A stretch of 64,000 nt of DNA from JTS-AC122 sp050246015 (GTDB taxonomy: Bacteria; Planctomycetota; Phycisphaerae; Phycisphaerales; UBA1924). The notes below the pieces were generated by a model. The model ran no database searches. It was not told the origin of the DNA and worked only from the letters and a program-made list of their open reading frames with translations. Positions 36,048-44,493 of the stretch are shown here, one piece after another. The translations under genes and the position numbers were made by a program. The DNA is taken from contig JBFWWU010000006.1 in NCBI GenBank assembly GCA_050246015.1, positions 165,223 to 229,222 on the forward strand, given 5' to 3'. Each line of letters starts with the position of its first letter. Positions within the stretch are counted from its first letter, which is position 1.

Positions 36048-37292
36048 ATGAAACCACAGTCGCTCATCGCGCTTGTTCTCGCCGCCGCCGCCCTCGGCGT
36101 CGGGGCGTATCTCGTCACCCGCTCCGGCTCGTCATCGAGCACATCGGACACTTCGCCGATCTCGCCGCTCTTCCCCGAGCTGCGCGACGCCGCCGCCAGG
36201 ATCTCCACGATCCTCATCACCCGCCCCACCGGCGTCACCACCGTCTCCAAGAAGAACGACGCCTGGGTCCTTCCCGATATGGCCGACTACCCCGTCCAGT
36301 TGTCGCATGTCACCGGGCTCATCGGCGGCCTCGCCGACCTCCGCCCCATCGAAAAGAAAACCAGCAGCCCGAACCTCTACCCCAAACTCGGCGTGCAGGA
36401 TGTCGCGCCCAGCACGAGCCCAAACTCCGCCTCTCCGGAGGCGCCACCCGTTGAAGGAACGCCAACCCTCGTCACACTCAAGGACGACGCCGACGCATCG
36501 CTCCTCTCCGTCATCGTCGGCAACACCAAGTGGAACGTCGACGGCTCGGGCAACTCCGCCGGCGTCTACGTCCGCAAGGCGGGGGATACGCAATCGTGGC
36601 TCGCCCGGCCCGGCCCCTCCGGCGCCGCCACCCAGGGCGGCGCCATCGACTTGCCCCCCGACGCCCTCGGCTGGATCGACCGAACCATCATCAACATCCC
36701 CCGTGACCGCATCCAGCGCGTCACCATCGTCTCCCCGACCGGACAGACTCTCAGCGCCTCTCGCCCGCAGCCCGGCCAGACCACGTTCACGCTCGACCCC
36801 ATGCCCGAGGGACGCGAACTCGCCGCGCCAAACTCCGCCGACACCATCACCAGTGCCCTGGGTTTCCTCAGTGTCGACGACATCGTCGCGGCGGGCGACG
36901 CCGCCTTCTTGAACGACGCCGACTCCGCCATCGGCGAGTTCCACACCTTCGACGGATTGGTCATCACGACTCGCACCAAGGCCAGCGGCGGCAAGTGGTA
37001 CATCTCCTTCGCCGCCTCCATCGACGACGCCGCGCTTCCAACGCCCCCCGAGCCCAAGCCCGTGGCCGACACGGCGGCGGCCCCTGCCCCCGCGCCGCGC
37101 AAGTCCGCCGACGACATCCGAAAGCAGGCCGCTGATCTCAATGCCAAGGTGGCACGCTGGGCGTTTGTCATCCCCGAATACAAGGCCAAGTCGTTCCAGA
37201 CGCGCATCGACGACTTGCTCAAGCCCCTCCCGCCGACTCCGCTGCTCGACGAGCCCTCCGAAGGACCGCCCCCGGGCACGCCATCTCCATGA
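36048..37292 (+). CDS. DUF4340 domain protein, exported
   Basis: The 414-residue product starts at ATG 36048 with a hydrophobic helix ('SLIALVLAAAALGVGAYLV'), then the DUF4340 beta-rich body ('ISTILITRPTGVTTVSKKNDAWVLP'; 'NLYPKLGVQD'; 'TKWNVDGSGNSAGVYVRKAG'). The C-terminal 150 residues hold Pro/Ala stretches and a helical part ('ADDIRKQAADLNAKVARWAF'). DUF4340 proteins regularly follow Gld-type ABC transporters, as here, and are thought to work on the periplasmic side; the transported substrate is not known. Confidence 0.9.
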   Translation: MKPQSLIALVLAAAALGVGAYLVTRSGSSSSTSDTSPISPLFPELRDAAARISTILITRPTGVTTVSKKNDAWVLPDMADYPVQLSHVTGLIGGLADLRPIEKKTSSPNLYPKLGVQDVAPSTSPNSASPEAPPVEGTPTLVTLKDDADASLLSVIVGNTKWNVDGSGNSAGVYVRKAGDTQSWLARPGPSGAATQGGAIDLPPDALGWIDRTIINIPRDRIQRVTIVSPTGQTLSASRPQPGQTTFTLDPMPEGRELAAPNSADTITSALGFLSVDDIVAAGDAAFLNDADSAIGEFHTFDGLVITTRTKASGGKWYISFAASIDDAALPTPPEPKPVADTAAAPAPAPRKSADDIRKQAADLNAKVARWAFVIPEYKAKSFQTRIDDLLKPLPPTPLLDEPSEGPPPGTPSP

Positions 37293-37330
37293 CGCGCCCA
37301 GCCAGCCGTCAACCGGGCTGCATCCCCCTG

Positions 37331-37365
37331 ACAAAAGCAAACAAGGACAGGCGCCACACCTGTCC
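37331..37365 (-). terminator. Intrinsic terminator for the PEP-CTERM-like gene
   Basis: GGACAGG at 37345-37351 pairs with CCTGTCC at 37359-37365 around a 7-nt loop. Read on the minus strand, the stem is followed by TTGTTTGCTTTT, a T-rich tail. It lies about 40 nt after the stop of the minus-strand gene at 37406. Confidence 0.55.
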
Positions 37366-37405
37366 CTGCTCGCTTAGACAAAGGGAGAAGTCCTGCATCT
37401 ACCGA

Positions 37406-38224
37406 TCAGCGTCGCCGGCGGGCCGCCAACAACCCACCCAGCCCCAGCAGCGCCGCCGCTCCCGGAGCCGGAACCGGCGTTCCCTCCACGATGATAAAGA
37501 ACGTCGCGGGAGGGTTCGGCGGGTTCGCACTGCTGAACAGAAACGCCGCCTCGTCGTTCGCCTGACCCGTGTGATTCGGGTCGTGCTGCCAGAAGACGTT
37601 GGCATTCGCCGACGGGCCGTTCGTGATCCGCCACCCGTTGAGCGGATCCGTGCTCGACAGGTTCATGCCGATCGCGAACGTCCCGAACCCCGAGATCAAC
37701 GTCGAGTTCAGCGGCACGTTGAAGAGCGTCGGGCCCCCGCTGGTGCCCAGCGAGACCAGTTCGGTGGCCGTCGCCGCCGCCGCCGGCAGCGACACCGTCC
37801 CGATCAGGTTCGACGGCAAGTCAATCTCGGTGTCCGGCGCCATCACCATGGTGGTTAGGGTTGACCAGTACACGCTCACGTCCGTCGCCGGCGCGCCCGT
37901 CAGCCGACGAATCCCCACCGTGACCCGGCACACATCCAACGACGTCGCTCCGTTGAGGATGGCGTTGGGAATCGGCACGTCGTCGTACGGCGTGCGCAGG
38001 TTGTCCGCGGGAGTCGTCGTCCCCGCCTGCCCCGCGTTGTACCGGAAGCCCGTCTGCGTGCTCGCGTCGTACACGACCTGCCCGCCTCGCGCTCCGGCGA
38101 AACTCTCTATGCTGATGGGCCCCTGCGCCGGGAACACGCCCTGCGAGTAGCCGTCATCGTGATAAATGTCTGCCGACGCCGCTCCTGCAAGCGTCAGCAC
38201 CGCCGCCACTGCCACCGTTTTCAT
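37406..38224 (-). CDS. Secreted protein with PEP-CTERM-like C-terminal anchor
   Basis: The 272-residue product has a short signal peptide (MKTVAVAAVLTLAGAASA) and a beta-rich body with no known catalytic motif ('SVYWSTLTTMVMAPDTEIDLP', 'FAIGMNLSSTDPLNGWRI'). The C-terminus is 'VPAPGAAALLGLGGLLAARRRR': a Pro-Ala-Pro, one hydrophobic helix and four Arg. This is the PEP-CTERM-like sorting signal common in Planctomycetota, here with APG in place of PEP. An ATG at 38224 sits 7 nt after AGGAGC, so the start is well supported. A divergent regulatory stretch lies upstream. Confidence 0.85.
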   Translation of the reverse strand: MKTVAVAAVLTLAGAASADIYHDDGYSQGVFPAQGPISIESFAGARGGQVVYDASTQTGFRYNAGQAGTTTPADNLRTPYDDVPIPNAILNGATSLDVCRVTVGIRRLTGAPATDVSVYWSTLTTMVMAPDTEIDLPSNLIGTVSLPAAAATATELVSLGTSGGPTLFNVPLNSTLISGFGTFAIGMNLSSTDPLNGWRITNGPSANANVFWQHDPNHTGQANDEAAFLFSSANPPNPPATFFIIVEGTPVPAPGAAALLGLGGLLAARRRR

Positions 38225-38301
38225 ACTCACTGCTCCTGCGGGCACGATTGGCCCGCGATGAACCGCCCGCCCAGGCGTGATGCCTCGGCGCACACCGCAT
38301 C

Positions 38302-38316
38302 CACCCACCGTGGGTG
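38302..38316. promoter_or_regulatory. 15-bp palindrome, possible operator
   Basis: CACCCAC and GTGGGTG form a perfect 7-bp inverted repeat with a single-base spacer, located about 80 nt upstream of the ATG of the PEP-CTERM-like gene. The short spacer is more typical of a protein-binding dyad than of a hairpin. The binder is unknown. Confidence 0.35.
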
Positions 38317-38616
38317 AATGTCGATCTGGAACTCGTGCGGTCTCTCTCTCCGCGAGTCCTTCGGAACTTCGTTAAGAACTACCTCTTTGGGTGAAAATGT
38401 CAACAATTCCGGCCCAAAATGGCCACTTCGACAAGTACTCACGTCCCGAAATCTCAAGATCACGCAACGCCATTCTCTCTCGAAACCGCTTTCGGCCAGA
38501 ACCTCTCCCGTACCGCGGCCGTTTATCTCGTGTCGGACTAACTCGCCTCACCCCCGGCGCGTCTCGTTTGGCCACCGCCGCTCTACCCTTTCGCGGGCAA
38601 TCCGCCGCGTTGGTGG

Positions 38617-38702
38617 ATGGGGGGCGAATCGGGGAGTGGGGGGGGTGCGGTGGAGGTGGGGTGGAGGTGGGGGGGAGGTGGGGGGGAGGTGGGGGGGGGA
38701 GG
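38617..38702 (+). repeat. G-rich tandem repeat ahead of the ECF sigma gene
   Basis: About six copies of GGTGGAGGT and GGGGGGAGGT-type units run up to 6 nt before the ATG at 38709. There are many runs of five or more G. The RNA leader could fold into G-quadruplexes and hide or space the ribosome site; the unit GGAGGT also copies the Shine-Dalgarno sequence several times. Confidence 0.75.
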
Positions 38703-38708
38703 CAACCG

Positions 38709-39320
38709 ATGGGCGATCACGCCGCCGCACTTCCGCGCGTGCCCTTAGCCGACCAGTCGGCGCCGGACGCCGAGTGCCCGCCGTGCGCCTCCGACAACTC
38801 GCCGTTGGGCGCCACCGCCGAGCGCCGCGCCGCGATTGATCATCTCTACGCGCGCCACGCCCGCATGGTCTACGCCGTCGCTCTGGGATTCCTCTCCCCG
38901 GCGGACGCCGACGACGCCGTCCAGGAAGTCTTCATGAAAGCCATCCAGCGCCTCGGCGAACTTCGCGGCGCCTCCAGTACCGGCCCCTGGCTCGCCGCCA
39001 TCGCACGCACGGTTTCACTCGATCGGCTCCGGAAATCCTCGCGCCACCGACGAAAAATAGAAGAGATGTCACGCCGTGCGACCGCTCACCATCCCCACGC
39101 CTCGGGTCCCGCCGCTCCCCTCGACGCCGACGACGCCCTCGCCGCCATCCGCTCGCTCCCCGAGTCATACCGAGAGCCGCTGATGCTCCGACTCGTCGAG
39201 GGTCTCACCGGCCCCCAGATCGCCGAACAACTCGGCATGACGCCCGGCTCCGTCCGCGTCAATCTCTGTCACGGCATGCGACAACTCCGCTCCATCCTGG
39301 GCTGGGAGGACACACCATGA
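38709..39320 (+). CDS. ECF sigma-70 factor
   Basis: The 203-residue product has region 2 ('IDHLYARHARMVYAVALGFLSPADADDAVQEVFMKAIQ') and region 4 ('SLPESYREPLMLRLVEGLTGPQIAEQLGMTPGSVRVNL') with a clear helix-turn-helix. I start at ATG 38709, directly after the G-rich repeat, which itself carries Shine-Dalgarno-like GGAGG copies. The stop overlaps the ATG of the FecR gene by 4 nt. The frame is open further upstream, but the translated part there is only Gly/Arg from the repeat. Target promoters are not known. Confidence 0.93.
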   Translation: MGDHAAALPRVPLADQSAPDAECPPCASDNSPLGATAERRAAIDHLYARHARMVYAVALGFLSPADADDAVQEVFMKAIQRLGELRGASSTGPWLAAIARTVSLDRLRKSSRHRRKIEEMSRRATAHHPHASGPAAPLDADDALAAIRSLPESYREPLMLRLVEGLTGPQIAEQLGMTPGSVRVNLCHGMRQLRSILGWEDTP

Positions 39321-40510
39321 GCGATCCATTCACGCCACACCCGCCCGGACCGCCGCACGAATCACCCACTCACCGCGCCGACCAGCCCGGCGTCTCCGAC
39401 GCCTACCTCTGGGACAAGACCGGCGCCCCCGACCCCGCCGTCGCTCGCCTGGAATCCCTCCTGGCGCCGCACCGCCTTAGCCACGCCGCGCCCGACGCCC
39501 CGCCCGCACCCGATTCCTCCCGCCCGCCCCAGTCGCCCGCCTGGCATCCCCGGCGCGACCGCGGCGGCACCCGCGCCCCACGCCCGCACCGCCGACGCTC
39601 CCGCGCCTGGATCCTCCCCGCGCTCGGGGTCTTCTCGCTCTTCGCCGTCATGGCCATCATCGCCTGGCCCATGCGCCCCTGGAGCATCGACACCCACGAT
39701 CAGCACCGCGCCGACGATCCCAACTCCAGCGCCGCACTCCCACTCTCGGATTGGACCATCACGCCCCTCGCGGGCGCACCCAGCGTCGGCGGCGCCCCGC
39801 TCGCCGCGCAGCAACCCGTCGCCGTCAACGAGTGGGTCCACACCAACGCCGCCTCCAGCGCCGAACTCTCCCTCTCGTCCATGGGCCGCATCACCGTGAG
39901 CCCGAACTCCAGCGTCCGCGTCAAGCCCGCCCAGGGCAAACAGCAGTGGCTTGAACTCACGCAAGGCCGAATCGAAGCCACCATCCACGCACCGCCGCGA
40001 CTGTTCTTCGTCCAGACCCCCGCCGCCCTGGCCGTCGACATGGGCTGCGCCTACACCCTCGACATCGACCCCAAAGGCAAGGGCACCCTGCACGTCACCG
40101 CCGGATGGGTCGAACTCCAGCGCGACAACAAGGCCGTCCGCGTCCCCCGCGGCTCCCGGTGCATCATCCGGCCCGGAACCGGCCCCGGCACCCCCGTCAG
40201 CGACGCCGCCGCCGATACCTTCGCCGCCGCCGTCGATGTCTACGACAGTTTCGCCCATCATCCAACCGCCGCCCCCAACTTCAGCGCGCTCGATGCCGTC
40301 CTCGCCGAAGCCGACCGCGGCAAACTCCCCTCGGCCGCCGCCATCACCCTCTGGCACATCCTCCGCGACGTCCCCGAGCCCGACCGACTCCGCGTCATCG
40401 AAAAACTCGCTTCCCTCGTCCCACCGCCCGCCGGCGTCACCACGCAGCGCCTCCGCGACCTCGATCCCGACGCCCTCGATCAATGGTGGTCTGACATCCG
40501 CTTCCGATAG
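39317..40510 (+). CDS. FecR-domain anti-sigma factor
   Basis: The 397-residue product has a Pro-rich cytoplasmic N-terminus (about 95 residues), a membrane helix ('AWILPALGVFSLFAVMAIIAWPM'), and a FecR domain outside ('VNEWVHTNAASSAELSLSSMGRITVSPNSSVRV', 'LTQGRIEATIHAPPRLFFVQTPAALAVDMGCAYTLDI'). The C-terminal 90 residues are helical. It overlaps the ECF gene by 4 nt, so the two probably form a sigma / anti-sigma pair that senses an outside signal. No partner TonB receptor lies here, unlike in the iron-dicitrate system. Confidence 0.9.
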   Translation: MSDPFTPHPPGPPHESPTHRADQPGVSDAYLWDKTGAPDPAVARLESLLAPHRLSHAAPDAPPAPDSSRPPQSPAWHPRRDRGGTRAPRPHRRRSRAWILPALGVFSLFAVMAIIAWPMRPWSIDTHDQHRADDPNSSAALPLSDWTITPLAGAPSVGGAPLAAQQPVAVNEWVHTNAASSAELSLSSMGRITVSPNSSVRVKPAQGKQQWLELTQGRIEATIHAPPRLFFVQTPAALAVDMGCAYTLDIDPKGKGTLHVTAGWVELQRDNKAVRVPRGSRCIIRPGTGPGTPVSDAAADTFAAAVDVYDSFAHHPTAAPNFSALDAVLAEADRGKLPSAAAITLWHILRDVPEPDRLRVIEKLASLVPPPAGVTTQRLRDLDPDALDQWWSDIRFR

Positions 40511-40610
40511 CGCTCCCGGCGCGAGCGCGGCAAACCCGCACCCCTCGAATCCGCCCCGTCCCCTCGCCTTGCCCTGCGAATAATCCTTCGTCCCTCACGG
40601 AGCGCTCCTC

Positions 40611-41546
40611 ATGAAAGTCTTCTGGGCCGTCCTCCTCGCTCTGATCCTCGCCGCTGGCGCGTACCTCACGCTGACCACCCGCGGCGGCAAGGAACTCGTG
40701 AACGCCCCGCCCGCGCCCGAAATCGCGCCCCCCATGAACCGCGGCGTTCAGGCCGATGAATCCGCCTTCTTCCCCGACCCCCCAAGCACCAACCCCGTCC
40801 TCCCTACCCCATCCGACTCTCCCCCGCCGGCTCCTTCCCAGAATCCCATCACCCCAGCCGCCACATCCGATGCTTCCGCCGCCGGTCCGGCACCCGCCGC
40901 TTCTCATACAAACACGCCCGCCGCGCCCAATCAGGGTCTCACCAAGGACCTGGTCGGCGAAGCCGTCGCCAAGGCCCGTCGAGATGCCGCTCTGAATGCC
41001 GCGCGCCAAAAGGACCCCGCGCCCGCTACCACCGACACCGCCCCGCCTTCACCACCCTCCGCGCCCCTGCTCGCGCCCGAGGGCGTCAAACTCGATCGCA
41101 AGGACGACGGCACCTACCTCGTCGACGACCGCTACACCCTCCGCGGCGACGGCTCCATCGACCACCCCTTCGAGGTCTCCTGGGACTACCTCACCTCCGC
41201 CGAGGAAACCTACCAGCCCCGCCTCGGCAAGAAGACCATCCCCCCACGCCTCTCCATGCTCAACGACCACTACGTCAAAATCAGCGGCTACGTCGCCTTC
41301 CCCATCATGGCTTCCGAGCCCACCGAGATGCTCTCCATGCTCAATCAATGGGACGGCTGCTGCATCGGCGTCCCCCCGACTCCCTACGACGCCATCGAGG
41401 TCAAACTCAACAAGCCCGCCGAAGGCGAAGACCGCCTCGCCAGTTACGGCTCGGTCAAGGGCAAGTTCCGCGTCGATCCCTACCTGGTCAAGGACTGGCT
41501 CGTCAGCCTCTACATCATGGAAGAAGGCGAAGTTGCCAGGCAGTAA
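40611..41546 (+). CDS. DUF3299-like exported protein
   Basis: The 311-residue product has a single N-terminal hydrophobic helix ('VFWAVLLALILAAGAYLTL'), a Pro/Ala-rich linker of about 120 residues, and a C-terminal domain with 'LRGDGSIDHPFEVSWDYLTS', 'YVKISGYVAFPIMAS' and 'GCCIGVPPTPYDAIEVKL', which fits the DUF3299 pattern with two adjacent Cys. The domain may bind a metal or sugar, but no function is established. It follows the sigma/FecR pair in the same direction with a 100-bp gap. Confidence 0.78.
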   Translation: MKVFWAVLLALILAAGAYLTLTTRGGKELVNAPPAPEIAPPMNRGVQADESAFFPDPPSTNPVLPTPSDSPPPAPSQNPITPAATSDASAAGPAPAASHTNTPAAPNQGLTKDLVGEAVAKARRDAALNAARQKDPAPATTDTAPPSPPSAPLLAPEGVKLDRKDDGTYLVDDRYTLRGDGSIDHPFEVSWDYLTSAEETYQPRLGKKTIPPRLSMLNDHYVKISGYVAFPIMASEPTEMLSMLNQWDGCCIGVPPTPYDAIEVKLNKPAEGEDRLASYGSVKGKFRVDPYLVKDWLVSLYIMEEGEVARQ

Positions 41547-41602
41547 CTTCGCCTACGGATTCTTTTCGCCCGTGTTATTCGCGACGCGGCGCCGCGCGGA
41601 AC

Positions 41603-41851
41603 TTATTCCGCGCCCTGCGCCTGCTTGATGAACTCGATCGCCTGCCCGACGGTCTTGATCTTCTCCGCCTGCTCGTCGGGGATGGACGTCTCAAACTCGT
41701 CCTCGAACTCCATGACCAGTTCGACGGTATCCAGGCTGTCGGCGTTCAGGTCCTCCACGAAGCTCGTCGCCCGCGTGATCGACGCTTTGTCCGCGCCCAT
41801 CTGGTTGGCGACGATCTCGATGACCTTTGCTTCGATCTCTTGCTCTGTCAC
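41603..41851 (-). CDS. acpP: Acyl carrier protein
   Basis: The 82-residue product has the phosphopantetheine serine in 'LNADSLDTVELVMEFEDEF' (S39), the usual position, and helix I 'EIEAKVIEIVANQMG'. It carries growing acyl chains in fatty-acid synthesis in the cytoplasm. I choose the GTG at 41851 because ACGGAG is 9 nt upstream and the length fits AcpP; an ATG 45 nt earlier would add 15 residues not seen in the family. A hairpin with 8-bp arms (41594-41613) spans its stop, without a T-run. No other fatty-acid genes are adjacent. Confidence 0.96.
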   Translation of the reverse strand: MTEQEIEAKVIEIVANQMGADKASITRATSFVEDLNADSLDTVELVMEFEDEFETSIPDEQAEKIKTVGQAIEFIKQAQGAE

Positions 41852-42139
41852 GTGTGAAATCTCCGTGATTCCGACGGTAAGGACGGCAAGAGGCACGACT
41901 TCTCCGCGGCTCCTCCGCCAAGTTGCACAGTCTCACCAGCAAGGCCGAGGCCCTGCCAGTCGGGAAATATAGCCGGTGTGCCTGCGCAACGCCAATCAAC
42001 CGGCACGCCCTTTTCCCTGACCCGCCTCCCCCCGGGTTCCCCGAGTGTTGACCCGCACACTCGATTCAACCCCTTCCAGCCACCCTCGGCCCGCCGATCC
42101 CCCCCCGGCCACCACCCCGTATCTCTACTATCCCGGGCC

Positions 42140-43147
42140 ATGATCCGACACCAAATCGCGGAAAAAGTCATGCCCTTCGGCGAGCACCTCGAAGAACTCC
42201 GCCGCCGCCTCATCTACGCCCTCTGGGGTGTCGTGCCCATCCTCATCCTCGCCCTCTCCTACGGCAAGCGCATGCTCGAGGCGCTGCTCATCCCCATCGT
42301 CCAGGCCCTCCGCGACGCCGACCTCTCCTCCTCTCTCATCGCCACCGGCCCGCTTGAAAGTTTCATGACCTATTTCAAACTCACCCTCACCGTCACCATC
42401 CTCGTCTCAAGCCCCTGGATCCTCATGCAACTCTGGCTCTTCGTCGCCCCGGGCCTCTACCACAACGAGCGACGCTTCGCCTACCTCCTGGCCCCCTTGA
42501 GCATCTTCCTCACCGTCACCGGCGTCACCTTCTGCTACAAGGTCATCTTCCCCATCACCCTCGCCTTCCTCATCAACTTCGGGTCCTCCATCGCACAGCC
42601 CGATGTCACCATCGCCCCGCTCCCCGCCGGCGTCACGCTCCCTCAGTTCCCCGCTCTGGCCTCCGATCCCGCCGATCCGCCCGAACACTCCATGTGGTAC
42701 AACTCCACGCTCAAGCAACTCCGCTTCTGCGCCGCCTACCACGGCAAGATCCCCGTCATCCTCGGCACCAACCTCGTCGCCGGCGGCGCCATCGCCCAGC
42801 AATACCGCGTCAGCGAATACGTCGGCCTCCTCCTGAGCCTCTGCCTCGCCTTCGCCCTGGCCTTTCAGATGCCCGTCGCCGTCCTCATCCTCGGGTGGGC
42901 CGGCATCGTCGAGATCGCGCTCCTGGCCAAGTACCGCCGACACGCCGTCTTCGCCTGCGCCTTCCTCGGCGCCCTCCTCACGCCCACCCTCGATCCCTTC
43001 ACCATGTTCCTCCTGGCCTGCCCCCTCTACCTCCTCTACGAGTTCGGCATCCTCCTGCTGCGCATCCTCCCCGCCTCGCGCGTCGCCCAGGGTTTCAAGA
43101 AATCCTCCGCCGAAGCCGACGGCGACCCCGACCACATCGATTCCTGA
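42140..43147 (+). CDS. tatC: Sec-independent protein translocase TatC with enlarged loop
   Basis: The 335-residue product has the TatC start 'MPFGEHLEELRRRLIYALWG', which recognises twin-Arg signal peptides, and the membrane helices 'LTLTVTILVSSPWILMQLWLFVAPGL' and 'LAFALAFQMPVAVLILGWAGI'. It is about 75 residues longer than E. coli TatC; the extra length lies between helices 3 and 4, at about residues 150-225, in the periplasmic loop. No tatA or tatB gene is next to it. It follows acpP divergently, with 288 bp between. Confidence 0.94.
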   Translation: MIRHQIAEKVMPFGEHLEELRRRLIYALWGVVPILILALSYGKRMLEALLIPIVQALRDADLSSSLIATGPLESFMTYFKLTLTVTILVSSPWILMQLWLFVAPGLYHNERRFAYLLAPLSIFLTVTGVTFCYKVIFPITLAFLINFGSSIAQPDVTIAPLPAGVTLPQFPALASDPADPPEHSMWYNSTLKQLRFCAAYHGKIPVILGTNLVAGGAIAQQYRVSEYVGLLLSLCLAFALAFQMPVAVLILGWAGIVEIALLAKYRRHAVFACAFLGALLTPTLDPFTMFLLACPLYLLYEFGILLLRILPASRVAQGFKKSSAEADGDPDHIDS

Positions 43148-43184
43148 CCCGCCCGCCACGCCCGGCGATTCAACATTTCCCCCC

Positions 43185-43667
43185 ATGCCCACCGACCCCG
43201 CCCTGATCTCCGCCCCCGACCTGGACATGATGGCCCGCGCGCTCCACCTGGCCAAGCGCGCCGCCTCGATCGGCGAAGTCCCAGTCGGCGCCGTCGTCTA
43301 CCGCACCGCCGATGCCCGCATCCTCGGCGAAGGGTTCAACCGCCGCGAATCGGCCAAGGACCCCGCCGCCCACGCCGAGTTCTACGCCATCCGCGAAGCC
43401 GCCTTCAATATCAACGACTGGCGACTCGCCGATTGCACCCTCGCCGTCACCCTCGAACCCTGCCCCATGTGCGCCGGGCTCATCGTCAACGCCCGCGTCG
43501 GCCGCCTCATCTTCGGCGCGCCCGATCCAAAGGCCGGCGCCGCCGGCTCTCTCTTCTCCCTCACCGCCGACCCGCGCCTCAATCACCGCGTCACCCCCAT
43601 CCCCGGCGTCATGGCCGACGAATCCCGCTCGCTCCTTCAAGCCTTCTTTCAATCCATGCGCCAATAA
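43185..43667 (+). CDS. tadA: tRNA-specific adenosine deaminase-type enzyme
   Basis: The 160-residue product has the zinc-binding deaminase motifs 'HAE' (H63, E65) and 'PCPMCAG' (C93, C96). The C-terminal 'DPKAGAAGSLFSLTADPRLNHRV' portion (residues about 110-132) is the TadA hallmark, rather than that of guanine or cytidine deaminases. TadA converts A34 to inosine in tRNA-Arg(ACG). It is 37 bp downstream of tatC and could share its message. Confidence 0.93.
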   Translation: MPTDPALISAPDLDMMARALHLAKRAASIGEVPVGAVVYRTADARILGEGFNRRESAKDPAAHAEFYAIREAAFNINDWRLADCTLAVTLEPCPMCAGLIVNARVGRLIFGAPDPKAGAAGSLFSLTADPRLNHRVTPIPGVMADESRSLLQAFFQSMRQ

Positions 43668-43723
43668 CCGCGAGCCCTCGCTCGCCACGCCGCCGTCTCG
43701 ATGTCGTTGACATCCGCCCCGCT

Positions 43724-44263
43724 CTACTGCCCCACGTACGCGCTCTCAAGCCGCAGCCGCGCCACCTGCCGCCCGGTCCCGATCAGGTCCCCGGGCTCAA
43801 CCTCCAAGCACACCGCTTCGCCGGTACGCAGCATCACGTCGCTCGCCGCGAGCCCCTGCGTCAGTATCGTGCACAACTCCCCAAGTTGCGGATTGTGCCC
43901 CACCACCATCATCGACCGCACCGCCCGCGCCCCCCGGGTCGTTCCCGTGATTCCCGGCTTCCCCGGTCCCCCCGTGGCGCACCGCTCGATCAGGTCCACC
44001 GCCTCGCTCACCGGATGATCACACTCCAGCGACGCCGCCAGTTCAAACCGGCTCCGCACCGCCTGATGAATCACCCGCGCCGTCGCCACCGCCCGGCTGA
44101 ACCCGCTCGACACGATCAACTCCGGCGCGTGCGCCCCGCCGCTGATCTGTTCCCCCAGATACCGCGCCTGCTCGATCCCCCGCGCCGTGAGCGGCCGGTC
44201 CTCATCGCGCAGATACGAACCCGCATCCTCCGCTTTTCCATGTCGAACAATGTACAAATACAC
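43724..44263 (-). CDS. sixA: SixA-like phosphohistidine phosphatase
   Basis: The 179-residue product belongs to the histidine phosphatase superfamily: the catalytic 'RHGKAEDAG' lies at about residues 7-15, followed by 'RPLTARGIEQARYLG' and the second His in 'MMVVGHNPQLGEL'. SixA removes phosphate from histidine in phosphorelay proteins. The length and motif spacing fit the family. I use the GTG at 44263 because AAGGA stands 8 nt before it and the product would start directly with the first strand. Confidence 0.88.
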   Translation of the reverse strand: MYLYIVRHGKAEDAGSYLRDEDRPLTARGIEQARYLGEQISGGAHAPELIVSSGFSRAVATARVIHQAVRSRFELAASLECDHPVSEAVDLIERCATGGPGKPGITGTTRGARAVRSMMVVGHNPQLGELCTILTQGLAASDVMLRTGEAVCLEVEPGDLIGTGRQVARLRLESAYVGQ

Positions 44264-44493
44264 CGCGAGTTTCCTTGCCCGTGATCGAGTTCTCGCTTTG
44301 GCGCAGAACCCGCCAAACCGCCCCCTCGCTCCGCGGACTCCTATTCGCCGTCGAGCCGGTCCTGTTCCCGGCTCTCCCCCAATCGGCCCCGACCGCTCAT
44401 TGTGTTCACATTCTGGGGGGTGTGATAACGGTTGACGCTTCCGCCTCGTTTCCAACGCCGGACCACTTTTGTCGCACCGAGTACCCTCCTCCG

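Larger units (their letters stand above)
38225..38708. other. 484-bp intergenic stretch with palindrome and G-rich tandem repeats
   Basis: No gene can be supported here. It holds the promoter of the minus-strand PEP-CTERM-like gene, the palindrome at 38302, a lower-GC middle part (about 38360-38480), and a block of GGAGGTGGGGG units ending just before the sigma gene at 38709. Confidence 0.6.

Noticed and set aside
37331..37365. CRISPR-like or mobile-element repeat
   Set aside because: The inverted repeat occurs once and has a T-rich tail; it is best explained as a terminator. No spaced direct repeats were found anywhere in the window.
38227..38463. 78-codon minus-strand frame whose TGA lies just before the PEP-CTERM-like gene's ATG
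   Set aside because: It covers the promoter region and the palindrome, has no ribosome site and no motif; the end position next to the ATG is probably chance from the AGGAGC ribosome site.
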